From: Candidatus Zhuqueibacterota bacterium
Lineage (GTDB): Bacteria > Zhuqueibacterota > Zhuqueibacteria > Oceanimicrobiales > Oceanimicrobiaceae
Assembly: GCA_029262005.1 (NCBI GenBank)
Contig: JAJDAG010000139.1
Coordinates: 1-45,325 of the forward strand
Direction: 5' to 3'
DNA length: 45,325 nucleotides
Made by a program: the position numbers and the translations under genes. Under the pieces are notes generated by a model. That model was not told where the DNA came from, ran no database searches, and saw only the letters and a list, made by a program, of their open reading frames with translations. How positions within the stretch are numbered: the first letter of the stretch is position 1; every line of letters starts with the position of its first letter. This document shows, piece by piece, positions 23,526 to 31,955 of the stretch.

Positions 23526-24047
23526 TTATTTCATCAAAATCATTTTACGCACTTGCAAAAAAATTCCGGCTTGCAGGCGATAAAGATATAGACCAGAGGG
23601 CAAATCATCCGCCACAACATTGACCCGATAACTCCCTGCCTGCTGGTTCTGTTCAATGATTGTTCTTACCTTTTGCCCAACAACATTAAAAACCTCCAAC
23701 CGAACGTCAGCCTCTCTTGAAAGATCATATTTTATGGTTGTTGACGGATTAAAAGGGTTTGGATAAGCACTGCTTAAATAAAATGACTCAGGTTTGCGTG
23801 AATCAGAAAATGTCTCCGCAACTGCTGTCGGCAATGGTTTGCCTTTGGTAAATGCGATAAAATCAAGATCGACGGCAACAGTGGAAGGGGCCGGACCGTC
23901 AACCTGAGAAATAACCACCACAACCTCATCAAGTTTACCATCAAAAACACCATTACCACTTGTATTCAAGTCTGTAAACTCGCTTACCGGGACACTCACA
24001 AGTTCCCATTGATGATAAAGCAAGCCTTTTTCTGTAAAATAGGACCG
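23526..24047 (-). pseudogene. C-terminal fragment of a secreted protein with a sorting-type (FlgD/T9SS-like) domain
   Basis: About 170 codons. The N-terminal part ('YHQWELVSVPVSEFTDLNTSG', 'FDGKLDEVVVVISQVDG') looks like the end of a beta-sandwich carbohydrate-binding or jelly-roll domain. The last ~85 residues are the immunoglobulin-like tail 'YPNPFNPSTTIKYDLSRE', 'VRLEVFNVVGQKVRTI', 'AGSYRVNV', 'LPSGLYLYRLQAG'. That tail is used as a C-terminal secretion signal in FCB bacteria. The frame stops at a TAG exactly within the fold-back repeat (24020-24075) and no signal peptide precedes it. Most of the protein is therefore missing. A TTG at 24023 is not a credible start. Confidence 0.75.
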
Positions 24048-24075
24048 CTAACCTATTTTACAGAAAAAGGCTTGC
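24020..24075. repeat. Perfect 24-bp inverted repeat with an 8-nt spacer
   Basis: Bases 24020-24043 and 24052-24075 are exact reverse complements, separated by ACCGCTAA. The left arm, read on the minus strand, is natural coding sequence of the truncated gene ('YFTEKGL'). The right arm is therefore an inverted copy of that coding DNA. This fits a fold-back or template-switch event that ended the gene. It also leaves a strong hairpin ~22 bp upstream of the -35 box of the sigma/CHAT operon. Confidence 0.85.
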
Positions 24076-24097
24076 CCTGTCGTGCAGCAACAAGATT

Positions 24098-24126
24098 TTG
24101 ACAATTATGTTGCAATTCTATATTAT
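24098..24126 (+). promoter_or_regulatory. Sigma70-type promoter of the sigma/CHAT operon
   Basis: TTGACA at 24098-24103, a 17-bp spacer, and TATTAT at 24121-24126: nearly consensus. Transcription should begin near 24133, giving a leader of ~135 nt before the first gene. No start codon with a ribosome site occurs earlier in the leader. Confidence 0.65.
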
Positions 24127-24269
24127 TTTATGTTAATTTTATAGCCATAGGTGATACGGGAAAGTCGCCAACCATTGTTTTTCACCTTTGCTCGGCTCAC
24201 TCCCCAAAACACCTATTTATCTCCATTCCGGAAACATCATATACTCATAGTACAACAAGGAAGAACCTT

Positions 24270-24902
24270 TTGCCAAGCGCACTGAGTGAGATCCATTTTT
24301 CGAACCTTATAGATATCTGTTCCGAACCTGAGAACCAAGAGTATGAGAGAGCATGGAAAGAATTTGAGCGTCGTTATGGCAACAAAATGCGCGAGATGGT
24401 TCTGATGAGCGGCAGAGTCAAGGGCAAAGAGCAAGCCAATGGCGTTCTATCAGAGGTTCGCTATATTCTTGTAAAGAATAATTTTTCCACATTCAAGATT
24501 TTTAAGAAACGCCATGATGAGAACAGCTTTCGAGCGTATTTGGGAACGATTTGCCGGATGGCTGCTTTTGGAATCCGCGCGCCAAATACAGAGCCGCTTC
24601 CTGAAATCGCAATTGAAGAAGATTTGCGCCCCAATGAGCGCCATTCGCAAAGACGGATAGCCCGTCTGACCAGAGAAAGTCTTCTCCGGCAACATAAAAA
24701 GGATCTTAAGGTTATTGAGCGGGACGTGTTGGTACATTTGCTGAAAGAGGTTTATGACCTCAGTGCACGAGAGATAGCTTGCCTCCCGCTGCTCAACATT
24801 AACGAAGCACATGTTCCGAGAATTATCTATCGGGCCAGGCAAGCGATTCGAAAAAATAAACCACTTGAGAGATTTCCAATGGATGGAGACACTATACGGT
24901 GA
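24270..24902 (+). CDS. ECF-like RNA polymerase sigma factor
   Basis: 210 aa. A region-2-like segment (about 25-100, 'YERAWKEFERRYGNKMREMV' onward) is followed by a charged linker. A region-4-like HTH follows (about 148-195, 'VIERDVLVHLLKEVYDLSAREIACLPLLNI', 'VPRIIYRARQAIRK'). The sequence is divergent, so the call rests on layout, length and the neighbouring zinc-finger protein. The start is TTG at 24270, supported by AAGGAAG 7 bases upstream; no ATG gives a complete region 2. It is the first gene of a seven-gene plus-strand run ending at 32303. It likely directs expression of its own operon or a small regulon, which is inference. Confidence 0.7.
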   Translation: MPSALSEIHFSNLIDICSEPENQEYERAWKEFERRYGNKMREMVLMSGRVKGKEQANGVLSEVRYILVKNNFSTFKIFKKRHDENSFRAYLGTICRMAAFGIRAPNTEPLPEIAIEEDLRPNERHSQRRIARLTRESLLRQHKKDLKVIERDVLVHLLKEVYDLSAREIACLPLLNINEAHVPRIIYRARQAIRKNKPLERFPMDGDTIR

Positions 24903-24949
24903 GACTTGAATTGAAAACATCATAGTCGCTCACATTGATGGAGGAAAAA

Positions 24950-25357
24950 GTGAGAGTTCATCATTCGGTTGGTGTGCTAATAGCATTAGAGCTTGAGGGG
25001 TTCAAGGGAGTTCAATGCCAGGAGTTGTTGATGCATGTAAATGCTTGTGCCGTATGCCAAAAAGAACTTGCCAAAGTCCGTTCCGCTCAAGAGCGCTACA
25101 AGCCGCTATTACATGACACCGAACAGCTTGCCGCAATTTTAAGTAATAATAACTGTTTTAATATCGGCAACGACCATGACCGATCGATTTTCTTTTTATC
25201 TGCCTTCCTGCGAGAAAGTCTCTCTCAAGAAACATCAATTATTTTGTTCAAACATCTGAGTGATTGCTCCGATTGTATGGTCCCATTCGTGACCGGCTGG
25301 ACACATTTTCTGGTAGAAACGAATGGGAACCCAAATATGGAAGATAGCGAGGAATAG
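24950..25357 (+). CDS. Protein with two zinc-finger anti-sigma-like motifs
   Basis: About 135 aa from the GTG at 24950, chosen because GGAGG lies 5 bases upstream. A TTG or ATG slightly further out would swallow that site. Two copies of the H-x3-C-x2-C signature of zinc-binding anti-sigma factors are visible: His29/Cys33/Cys36 ('HVNACAVC') and His102/Cys106/Cys109 ('HLSDCSDC'). No TM helix is present, unlike the usual membrane anti-sigma factors, so it may be a soluble module. Its place directly after the sigma gene supports an anti-sigma role. The duplicated finger is unusual. It stops 4 bp before the next gene. Confidence 0.65.
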   Translation: MRVHHSVGVLIALELEGFKGVQCQELLMHVNACAVCQKELAKVRSAQERYKPLLHDTEQLAAILSNNNCFNIGNDHDRSIFFLSAFLRESLSQETSIILFKHLSDCSDCMVPFVTGWTHFLVETNGNPNMEDSEE

Positions 25358-25361
25358 CAAA

Positions 25362-26528
25362 ATGATCCACAAGTCAGACATGAATTTCACAGATAAGATA
25401 TTGAACTATGTGCTGAACAGCGAGAATCCGTCAATAGATGCAGATGAGATTATCACCTATACTTATTCGCTGCAATGGTGTCAAGAAATGGCGACCATGC
25501 TCATAGGACTCAAAAACCTGGCTGGAAATCGTCAACCAACGACCGACCAGGGTGAGCCCGGCGGGTTGGATTTAACCCAAAGCGTCATGAAATACTACCA
25601 GGAAGCCCTTACGGCCAACGAAGCTGCCACACTCCTGCAACAGCTTCAGACTTTTGCCGGAACGCGTGAGATGCTCTCTTCAATCCTAAGTCAACCTCTT
25701 GTGCCATCTCCTCCCAAGATAGAGAATCAAGCCGCAACGCTTCTCGGCAAATTCTCGTTGACTGAAAAAGTATTAGAAGTCATGCCGCCTGCTCCAGCAA
25801 AACCGTCATGGTTTAAGAAACTTTTGGAATTGATTAAAGCTGAAATCTCATCACTGTTTATGTCCAAATCAGGTTCCATATTGGCGTTCCCAAGACTTAA
25901 ACCTGTGCTCATTTTACTCTTCGCCGGAATCTTCTGTGGCGGCGGAATCCTCGGGCCTGGCTACTACAAAACCGACTATCAATTAAACAGAGTAGAAAAT
26001 CTCTTACACAAGCATCACAAAATCTTTATTTCCGGTAAACCGAGAATGTCAGGAGGCTATGAAGCGACAAGACTTGGAAAGAAAATGGCGCCTCCGAACT
26101 CGCCCCCTTTTCTAACAGAAGCATCATCTCGAATTTCCAAAGCCCGCGAGCATGGCGCAGATCAATACCGCAGCGAGTTATTGCTGGCCCAGATCGAGCT
26201 GATACAAAACCGGCCATCCGTCGCGGACTCAATCCTGAAATCGAGTATCGGTGCAGGCAGGGAAACGGCTGATGTTCTGAACGATCTTGGTGTAGCCGCT
26301 TTTGCGTCAAAGAATATCGACGTAGCTGAGCAAAAATTTCAGGAAGCTTTGCAGCTTAAGCCGCAATTGCGCGAAGCGAAATACAATCTGGCTTTAACTC
26401 AGGAAAAACTCGGAAAAAGCGAGAAGGCCTTACAAACTATTAAGGAATATCTAAAAAATGAAACCGACCCACATTGGCGGGACGCCGCCGAAAGTCTTTT
26501 GAACAGGGTCCAAAATAAGACACGGTAA
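25362..26528 (+). CDS. Single-TM protein with C-terminal TPR repeats
   Basis: 388 aa from ATG 25362, preceded by GAGG; a longer frame would overlap the previous gene. The ~175-residue N-terminal part is probably cytoplasmic, with no recognised domain. A TM helix follows at ~180-202 ('LILLFAGIFCGGGILGPGYY'). The periplasmic part ends with TPR helices (about 280-380, 'VLNDLGVAAFASKNIDVAEQKFQEALQLKP', 'AKYNLALTQEKLGKSEKALQTIKEYL'). The topology resembles a transmembrane adaptor or anti-sigma partner that senses the periplasm. Its partners are likely the adjacent anti-sigma-like protein and the TPR-CHAT lipoprotein. The function is inferred from context only. Confidence 0.7.
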   Translation: MIHKSDMNFTDKILNYVLNSENPSIDADEIITYTYSLQWCQEMATMLIGLKNLAGNRQPTTDQGEPGGLDLTQSVMKYYQEALTANEAATLLQQLQTFAGTREMLSSILSQPLVPSPPKIENQAATLLGKFSLTEKVLEVMPPAPAKPSWFKKLLELIKAEISSLFMSKSGSILAFPRLKPVLILLFAGIFCGGGILGPGYYKTDYQLNRVENLLHKHHKIFISGKPRMSGGYEATRLGKKMAPPNSPPFLTEASSRISKAREHGADQYRSELLLAQIELIQNRPSVADSILKSSIGAGRETADVLNDLGVAAFASKNIDVAEQKFQEALQLKPQLREAKYNLALTQEKLGKSEKALQTIKEYLKNETDPHWRDAAESLLNRVQNKTR

Positions 26529-26610
26529 CAAAAAACGTAATAAGAGGAAGATGCTCTGGGGAGGTCATCTGATTTTGTAGAAAATTAATTCTATTTAGGA
26601 GGGAGAATTT

Positions 26611-28350
26611 ATGTTCAGCATAATACGTTGGATAATCAACCTCTTCAGGGCCGAGCCTGATGAGATTACCATCAGACGCCTCCCGCGCCTGCATGTGCTC
26701 CGAGCCAACCTGGTGGGACTTGCACTCGGATTGCTCGTCGTTTACCTTGCTTTGATCTGGGAAGCTGTGCCTTTGCCCTGGATTAGTGTACTCCTGCTTT
26801 TTCTCTATTTTAGTATTGGTACTTATTTGGGCGGCATTTCCGTTGTCCTCAGCCTGTTCCTTTTCATTGTTTCCCTACGTCTCGGTAGTGTCGATGGTCC
26901 GCCAACAACCACACTGGCCCTTCTCAAACTTTCCCGCTGGCATGTTCTGGGCTACCTCTTCGGTGCGCTTTTCGCTCTGACCTACAACGATTTTCTCTTT
27001 GTTGTTGTCAACCTCTTTAAGGAGAAGTATCTCAAAACTGTTTTCCATTATAAAAAGCAGGTCTGCAACGTCATCAAGGCACCGGACATAACTGAAGTCA
27101 CCAGGCTGGTTGGCGCCGATGAGATGCCGCTCTATGATTACCAGCCAAGACATATTTCTTCGCACCCCTATACCATCGTGTTTGTGGCAAATCCACGGGT
27201 TCTCAAAAAATTTGATTATAACATCCCTGATACCACAAGTATGGAATTCCAGAACGCGTTGGACATCCGTCGTGCAGATGCCGTTAACTATGACCCAGAT
27301 CCGATGATGCAGGACTTGCCATTGTTTCTCAGAACCGTCGATCGGGCGTTGCACAGCCTGGAACGCGATGATGTTATCGGTCGTCCGGAAATTTGGAGTC
27401 AGGTCAGAATTGTGACTATTTTTGACGCCGATATCGCAGGGGGCCGCGGCATGCTCGAAGAATTTCAACGTGGCCTGTTTCTTGATGATGGGAGTGAAGT
27501 AGACAATATGATCAGCCCAATCGACAGCGAAATTCAGTCGGCTGTGCAAGCGGCCCTGTCTGAAGATTCCGGCTGTATTTCCTACGATAAGGTCGACGTG
27601 ATTTATGTTCTCAGCGCGCACGTGACTCACGACCGTTGTTCGGCGCATTTTTCAGACTACTATGAAAACCGGCTGCTTTCGGATATCCCGGCCTATGACC
27701 CAACGAAAGGTCAGGTGTATTACATGGACGTCGATCCCGCTGTTCCACACGCTATCCAGAAAGACGATCAAATAAACGTGCACAGACCCACGCATACATT
27801 ACCGTCGGCCCTGGATTGTTGTTCAGCCTACTTCTTATCAATTCACGAGCATCGCAGTGAAATCCCGGGCACGATTGCACTTAATGCGCTGTCAAATCGC
27901 AGCAAAACCTACGTTCACGAATTTGCTCACGCCATGTCCTCGCTTTTTACCGGCATGATCGTGGACGAATACTTTGACAGGTTACGGCTTGGCGAAGCAG
28001 TGGAGTCCGAAGAAGATGAATCCAAATGCTTTGATGAAGGCGTGGAGAAAGACTGCCTTGATGCCCCGGATATCGCACCTTACTATCTCAACAAGATCGT
28101 GAGAAACTGGCACTTGCCGCCGCCCGCGGTCATTCCCGTGCATAGAATCTTTTGCGAATATAACGGCGAGATTTTTTGTTCCGACCGGGATCATCCATCG
28201 GCCGAGGAGAATTGGTTGGGCTATTTTCCGAACAGAGCCGCCAAGGAACGAGGCTGCATTATGGATCGCACGATTGGCGGGTATCAATTTGACCCGCTTA
28301 TCAGTACGTTCATGTACGACCGGCTCATGGCAAAGATAAATCGACCATAA
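26611..28350 (+). CDS. Four-TM membrane protein with a zinc-metalloprotease (HEFAH) domain
   Basis: 579 aa. TM helices occupy the first ~150 residues ('LVGLALGLLVVYLALIW', 'ISVLLLFLYFSIGTYLGGI', 'VVLSLFLFIVSL', 'LGYLFGALFALTYN'). A ~420-residue soluble domain follows. Its centre carries 'YVHEFAHAMSSLF', an HExxH zinc site with His436, Glu437 and His440, and then 'IVDEYFD' 12-16 residues on. The His-Glu-x-x-His plus nearby Asp-Glu-Tyr layout recalls peptidase M64 (IgA-protease-like), but the spacing is longer and I do not claim membership. Six or more Cys in the C-terminal third suggest disulfides or a periplasmic site. AGGAGGG lies 7 bases before the ATG. It is probably the proteolytic arm of the operon. 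Confidence 0.7.
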   Translation: MFSIIRWIINLFRAEPDEITIRRLPRLHVLRANLVGLALGLLVVYLALIWEAVPLPWISVLLLFLYFSIGTYLGGISVVLSLFLFIVSLRLGSVDGPPTTTLALLKLSRWHVLGYLFGALFALTYNDFLFVVVNLFKEKYLKTVFHYKKQVCNVIKAPDITEVTRLVGADEMPLYDYQPRHISSHPYTIVFVANPRVLKKFDYNIPDTTSMEFQNALDIRRADAVNYDPDPMMQDLPLFLRTVDRALHSLERDDVIGRPEIWSQVRIVTIFDADIAGGRGMLEEFQRGLFLDDGSEVDNMISPIDSEIQSAVQAALSEDSGCISYDKVDVIYVLSAHVTHDRCSAHFSDYYENRLLSDIPAYDPTKGQVYYMDVDPAVPHAIQKDDQINVHRPTHTLPSALDCCSAYFLSIHEHRSEIPGTIALNALSNRSKTYVHEFAHAMSSLFTGMIVDEYFDRLRLGEAVESEEDESKCFDEGVEKDCLDAPDIAPYYLNKIVRNWHLPPPAVIPVHRIFCEYNGEIFCSDRDHPSAEENWLGYFPNRAAKERGCIMDRTIGGYQFDPLISTFMYDRLMAKINRP

Positions 28351-28362
28351 GGAGATGAAAAT

Positions 28363-28884
28363 ATGTTACCTTTGAATCGCTCGTTTCGACGTATGCTTTC
28401 AAAATATGTGCCGGAATTGCCGGCAGAGAAAGTCACCCGATTTGAAAATCTGGCCGCGTTGCGCCATCAGGTGAAGCAGGAGTTCAATTTGAGCAGAGCC
28501 AATCGCCCTGAGCGCCGCGCCACCTTCAACCAGGCAACCAGGGAATTGAACAGCGTTATGGCGCCTTATCAAAAACAATATACCTCGGTGCAGAAGGTGT
28601 ATATTGCCAGACGCAAAGCGGCGTTGAAACAGGGAGGCGTACAACAATTTCCATCCGGGTGGAAAGAGCTAGTTGAATTCACTAAAGTTCATGTCGATTT
28701 CTGGAGGATTTCAGTGCAGGTCCTGCCAAAATTGGCCTGGAATCGAACCGGCAATTGCGCCAGGATTATCATCATAACCTGTGTTGGTGGCGGCACCGGT
28801 TTTTTCGGCTTCTGTATGTGGCTGTGCCAAACGCACAGTGAACTCTTTTACAGATGGTTTTTTGTGTGTGGCTGTGGCCAATGA
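28363..28884 (+). CDS. Basic protein with one C-terminal TM helix (unknown family)
   Basis: 173 aa. The first ~130 residues are basic, Arg/Gln-rich and helical ('FENLAALRHQVKQEFNLSR', 'RATFNQATRELNSVMAPYQKQYT'). A hydrophobic segment near 133-155 ('IIIITCVGGGTGFFGFCMWL') and a short Cys-containing tail follow. There is no signal peptide, so the N-terminus is probably cytoplasmic. AAGGAG lies 8 bases before the ATG and 12 bp after the protease gene stop. I recognise no family. It may be the substrate or regulator of the upstream protease, by position only. Confidence 0.6.
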   Translation: MLPLNRSFRRMLSKYVPELPAEKVTRFENLAALRHQVKQEFNLSRANRPERRATFNQATRELNSVMAPYQKQYTSVQKVYIARRKAALKQGGVQQFPSGWKELVEFTKVHVDFWRISVQVLPKLAWNRTGNCARIIIITCVGGGTGFFGFCMWLCQTHSELFYRWFFVCGCGQ

Positions 28885-28932
28885 AAAGTGAGATCGCCTG
28901 CAAATAAAATATCAAATGACTTTACAACGATT

Positions 28933-31932
28933 ATGATGCAAACGCCTCATCTACAAAAACTAAAGTGGCTGGCGCTCCTTTTTGTGCTAGGTTGCACGAA
29001 CAACGATTCGGCCCATAAATTAAGTGAGATTCAACGGCAAATTTACGCTCAGCCTGAGATAACGCAGGAAGAAATTGTTGCCAAAATTGAGCATTTTTAT
29101 CGATCGCTGACGGTCACTGATTCTATTCGTCAGAGTGTGGAACAGGCGGTTGCGCGCCAACTCGCGACTGCCCCCTCCCGCCTTGGGCCGTTTTCAGAAA
29201 AAATCCGGGACGAGCAGAATCCATATCGCTTGGAAAACATTTTACAAGAAATCATTCGGGCGGGGCTAATGGCCCGGGCTCTGTTGAATGTTGACTTGTC
29301 CGACAGTCTCTTTGTTTTGGCTGTAAATGTAGCACACGAGGTTGACTCAACTACCGCGACAGCTTACTGGGTTGGCTTTGTCTCGCAAAGCCAGAAGTTC
29401 ACAACGGACGATGTGCATAACTGGCTGATGGTATCTGTGGCGCGAGATTCATGCTATAAATATCATGGTGATGATACAAATTGGCCGCTTGCTGAACAAT
29501 ACGCTGCCCTTGCTCTGCAGCGTCTGGAAAAAACACCTGACACCAGAATTAAATTGGATGTCATGTTTAGACTTCAGTATATCCTGCGTGAATTCTACAG
29601 CTATTTCCCACTTACAATCGCAATATCCAAATATTATTATCAAATGGCCCAAGAAAACGGCTATCACTTGCGGGCTGTTGCTATGGCGTTCCAGGAAGCG
29701 GATGCATCAAGAGAAGACGGCAAAATTCAGGAAGCTTTAGACTTACTCAAATCCATTATTAAAGAGACGAACAAGTACAATCGCATTTCCGATATGGAGT
29801 GGTTCAAAAGAATGGCGCTGCTTCGCTTGGCAGAGTGCTACCGGGCTCTTGGCGATTATCAAAATGCTAAATCTGCCTGTGCAGAGCTCGAACAGCTAGC
29901 CCCGGACCAGAGAAAACTGACTTTACTACATATTGTAAAAGGAAGGATTCATCAAAACTTAGGTGAATACGAACAGGCTCATGCAGAATACGATGCCGGT
30001 CTAAGCGTGGCCGATGCGCAGGGTGACATGGTCAACATGAGCGCTCTGTACACGAACCTCGGTACAATGTATGAATTCCTCACAGAGTATGACAGAGCGC
30101 AGGATTATTTTATTAAGTCCGAAGCTTTACTCAAAAGCCCTTTATTGAGCCGGAATGACAGAGTACGGCTTATACTAAATTCCGCTGAGATCGCTGCCTT
30201 GCAAGGCAAGGAAGAACAATTTGACCAGGCGATTCGAGAGGCAAACGAGCTCATGACATCAGCCAATTTGCCGTTTAGGCTGGCGCAATATTATAGGACC
30301 ATTGGAGCGTTAAATTTCCAACTTGGACGCAATGAGGAAGCATTGGAATACCTCAAAAAAGCGATAGGCATTTTTCGATCTGAGGGGTTGGTGCCGAAGT
30401 TTCTCGGAACAACAGTGGACATCGTCAAATGTCTTATGGCACTATCCGAATATTCAAAAGCAATGCAGGCATTGGAAGAATTAAGAAATACGGCAAACAA
30501 AGTTAGCGAGCCGGAGCGGGTCATCGATGCCCTTGCCTTGGAAGCGGAGATTGCCTTTCGCCTCGGCGACCGGGCGAAAGCAGTGGTTTTATCAAACCAG
30601 GTCTGTCAGCATGTTCAAAAAGTCATGGATAATATCCAAGACGAAGCGAAACGTATTTTTTATCATCAAAAGAATTACAAATATCTGAAGAACAGTGTTT
30701 TTTATGGGATTCAAAACAACACCCTTAATTTATCCCTGCAAAAACTAAATCAGATCAAATCAATAACGTTACCTTCCACAACATTAAAAAGGCCAGAATA
30801 TCTATCCTCGGCCAATGGCTCTGACTCGCTTCCTCCTGTCCAATCATTCCTGGATTCAACGAATTGTATCATTGATTATATTGTCACGCACGATTCGTTA
30901 TTTGCAGTGGTTTTTTCCGGTCAAAAGTCGAAGTCGGTTATTTTGAGGAAACATCTTCCGGAGCAGAAACTTGCATCCACGACCCGAGCCTATAAGATGC
31001 TGATAGAAAAAACGACAACGATATTCGAAAACTTCAACGTGAGCAACGCACAGGAGCATTATAGAAAAACGACTCAACAGGCGCATGAATTGTATTCCAT
31101 GTTGTTTGGCTGGCCTGCACTGGACTCGTTGGTGCAAGAAAGTGAAATGATGTATATTGTGCCGGATGAATATCTCTATGACTTGCCATTTGCAACACTG
31201 GTCGTCGATACCACAGAGTCCATAACTTATCTGGCCAATGAAACTGCCACAGTCATCCTCCCTGGCCATTCACTGGCGCCTAAACCGAAGATGCAAAGTA
31301 ATCCGCTTGACGGAAACGGCCTAATCAGTATGGATATTACCTTTGACAAAGCCGCCGAGTTGTTAGCTTTACTTAAGCAATTGTCCCCGGACTTAGAGGA
31401 ACTTTCGGTCAATTCACTTCAAGTCGCCAAAGCAGAGGCGATTGAACAGCTTCGCGTGGCGCGTGACTATTATTTTTTTCTTGGCCACGGTTTTGCCCAT
31501 GCGCAGAACCCGGATCTCTCCTACATTGAATTGTCTGTGACCTCGTCAGAGCAAAAGAAAAACATCATACAAATTTCGATGCCTGAATTCAGAGAGCATA
31601 AATTAGTATGGGACAATAAACCAACTATTCTGTTGCTAGGCTGTAAAACCGCGACGGGAAAATCGTACATGGGTTCAGGCACCCTTGGGTTCCAACGGGG
31701 ATTATTGTCTATGGGGGCTGGAACCGTAGTCGGGACGCTTTGGGACATCGATTCGAATCATGCGATTCCCGACATGGCAGAAGTGCTAAAAAATTGGCAG
31801 AAAAACGGTAATTTCACCAGAGCTTTGCAGCAGAGCCAAATAAGGAAGATCGAGCAAATGCGCAAAGATCCTGTTTTCAAGCAGCCCCACCCTTATTTCT
31901 GGGGTGGATTTATGGTAACCTCGGTTATCTAA
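28933..31932 (+). CDS. TPR-CHAT domain lipoprotein (caspase-like)
   Basis: About 999 aa. The start chosen is ATG 28933, because it gives a normal lipoprotein signal ending in 'FVLGC'. A GTG at 28888, 3 bases after the previous stop, would give a long leader. Residues ~150-600 are TPR helices ('IGALNFQLGRNEEALEYLKKA', 'YTNLGTMYEFLTEYDRAQDYF', 'RLAECYRALGDYQNAKSAC'). The C-terminal ~330 residues are a CHAT domain with the His-Cys dyad: His852 in 'YFFLGHGFAH' and Cys904 in 'TILLLGCKTATG'. 'GAGTVVGTLWDIDS' and 'HPYFWGGFMV' complete the fold. CHAT domains are caspase-clan proteases. Lipidation suggests the protease faces the periplasm or outer membrane, which is unusual and inferred. Confidence 0.88.
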   Translation: MMQTPHLQKLKWLALLFVLGCTNNDSAHKLSEIQRQIYAQPEITQEEIVAKIEHFYRSLTVTDSIRQSVEQAVARQLATAPSRLGPFSEKIRDEQNPYRLENILQEIIRAGLMARALLNVDLSDSLFVLAVNVAHEVDSTTATAYWVGFVSQSQKFTTDDVHNWLMVSVARDSCYKYHGDDTNWPLAEQYAALALQRLEKTPDTRIKLDVMFRLQYILREFYSYFPLTIAISKYYYQMAQENGYHLRAVAMAFQEADASREDGKIQEALDLLKSIIKETNKYNRISDMEWFKRMALLRLAECYRALGDYQNAKSACAELEQLAPDQRKLTLLHIVKGRIHQNLGEYEQAHAEYDAGLSVADAQGDMVNMSALYTNLGTMYEFLTEYDRAQDYFIKSEALLKSPLLSRNDRVRLILNSAEIAALQGKEEQFDQAIREANELMTSANLPFRLAQYYRTIGALNFQLGRNEEALEYLKKAIGIFRSEGLVPKFLGTTVDIVKCLMALSEYSKAMQALEELRNTANKVSEPERVIDALALEAEIAFRLGDRAKAVVLSNQVCQHVQKVMDNIQDEAKRIFYHQKNYKYLKNSVFYGIQNNTLNLSLQKLNQIKSITLPSTTLKRPEYLSSANGSDSLPPVQSFLDSTNCIIDYIVTHDSLFAVVFSGQKSKSVILRKHLPEQKLASTTRAYKMLIEKTTTIFENFNVSNAQEHYRKTTQQAHELYSMLFGWPALDSLVQESEMMYIVPDEYLYDLPFATLVVDTTESITYLANETATVILPGHSLAPKPKMQSNPLDGNGLISMDITFDKAAELLALLKQLSPDLEELSVNSLQVAKAEAIEQLRVARDYYFFLGHGFAHAQNPDLSYIELSVTSSEQKKNIIQISMPEFREHKLVWDNKPTILLLGCKTATGKSYMGSGTLGFQRGLLSMGAGTVVGTLWDIDSNHAIPDMAEVLKNWQKNGNFTRALQQSQIRKIEQMRKDPVFKQPHPYFWGGFMVTSVI

Positions 31933-31955
31933 CAATTTTCTATTGGGAGGTTCAA

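Noticed and set aside
24020-24075. Fold-back read as a CRISPR repeat or a transposon end
   Set aside because: There is only one pair, no direct repeats or spacers, and one arm is coding DNA of the adjacent gene. A fold-back duplication fits better.
26875-27648. 257-residue minus-strand ORF
   Set aside because: It is antisense to the metalloprotease gene, whose TM segments, HEFAH motif and ribosome site show it is the real frame.
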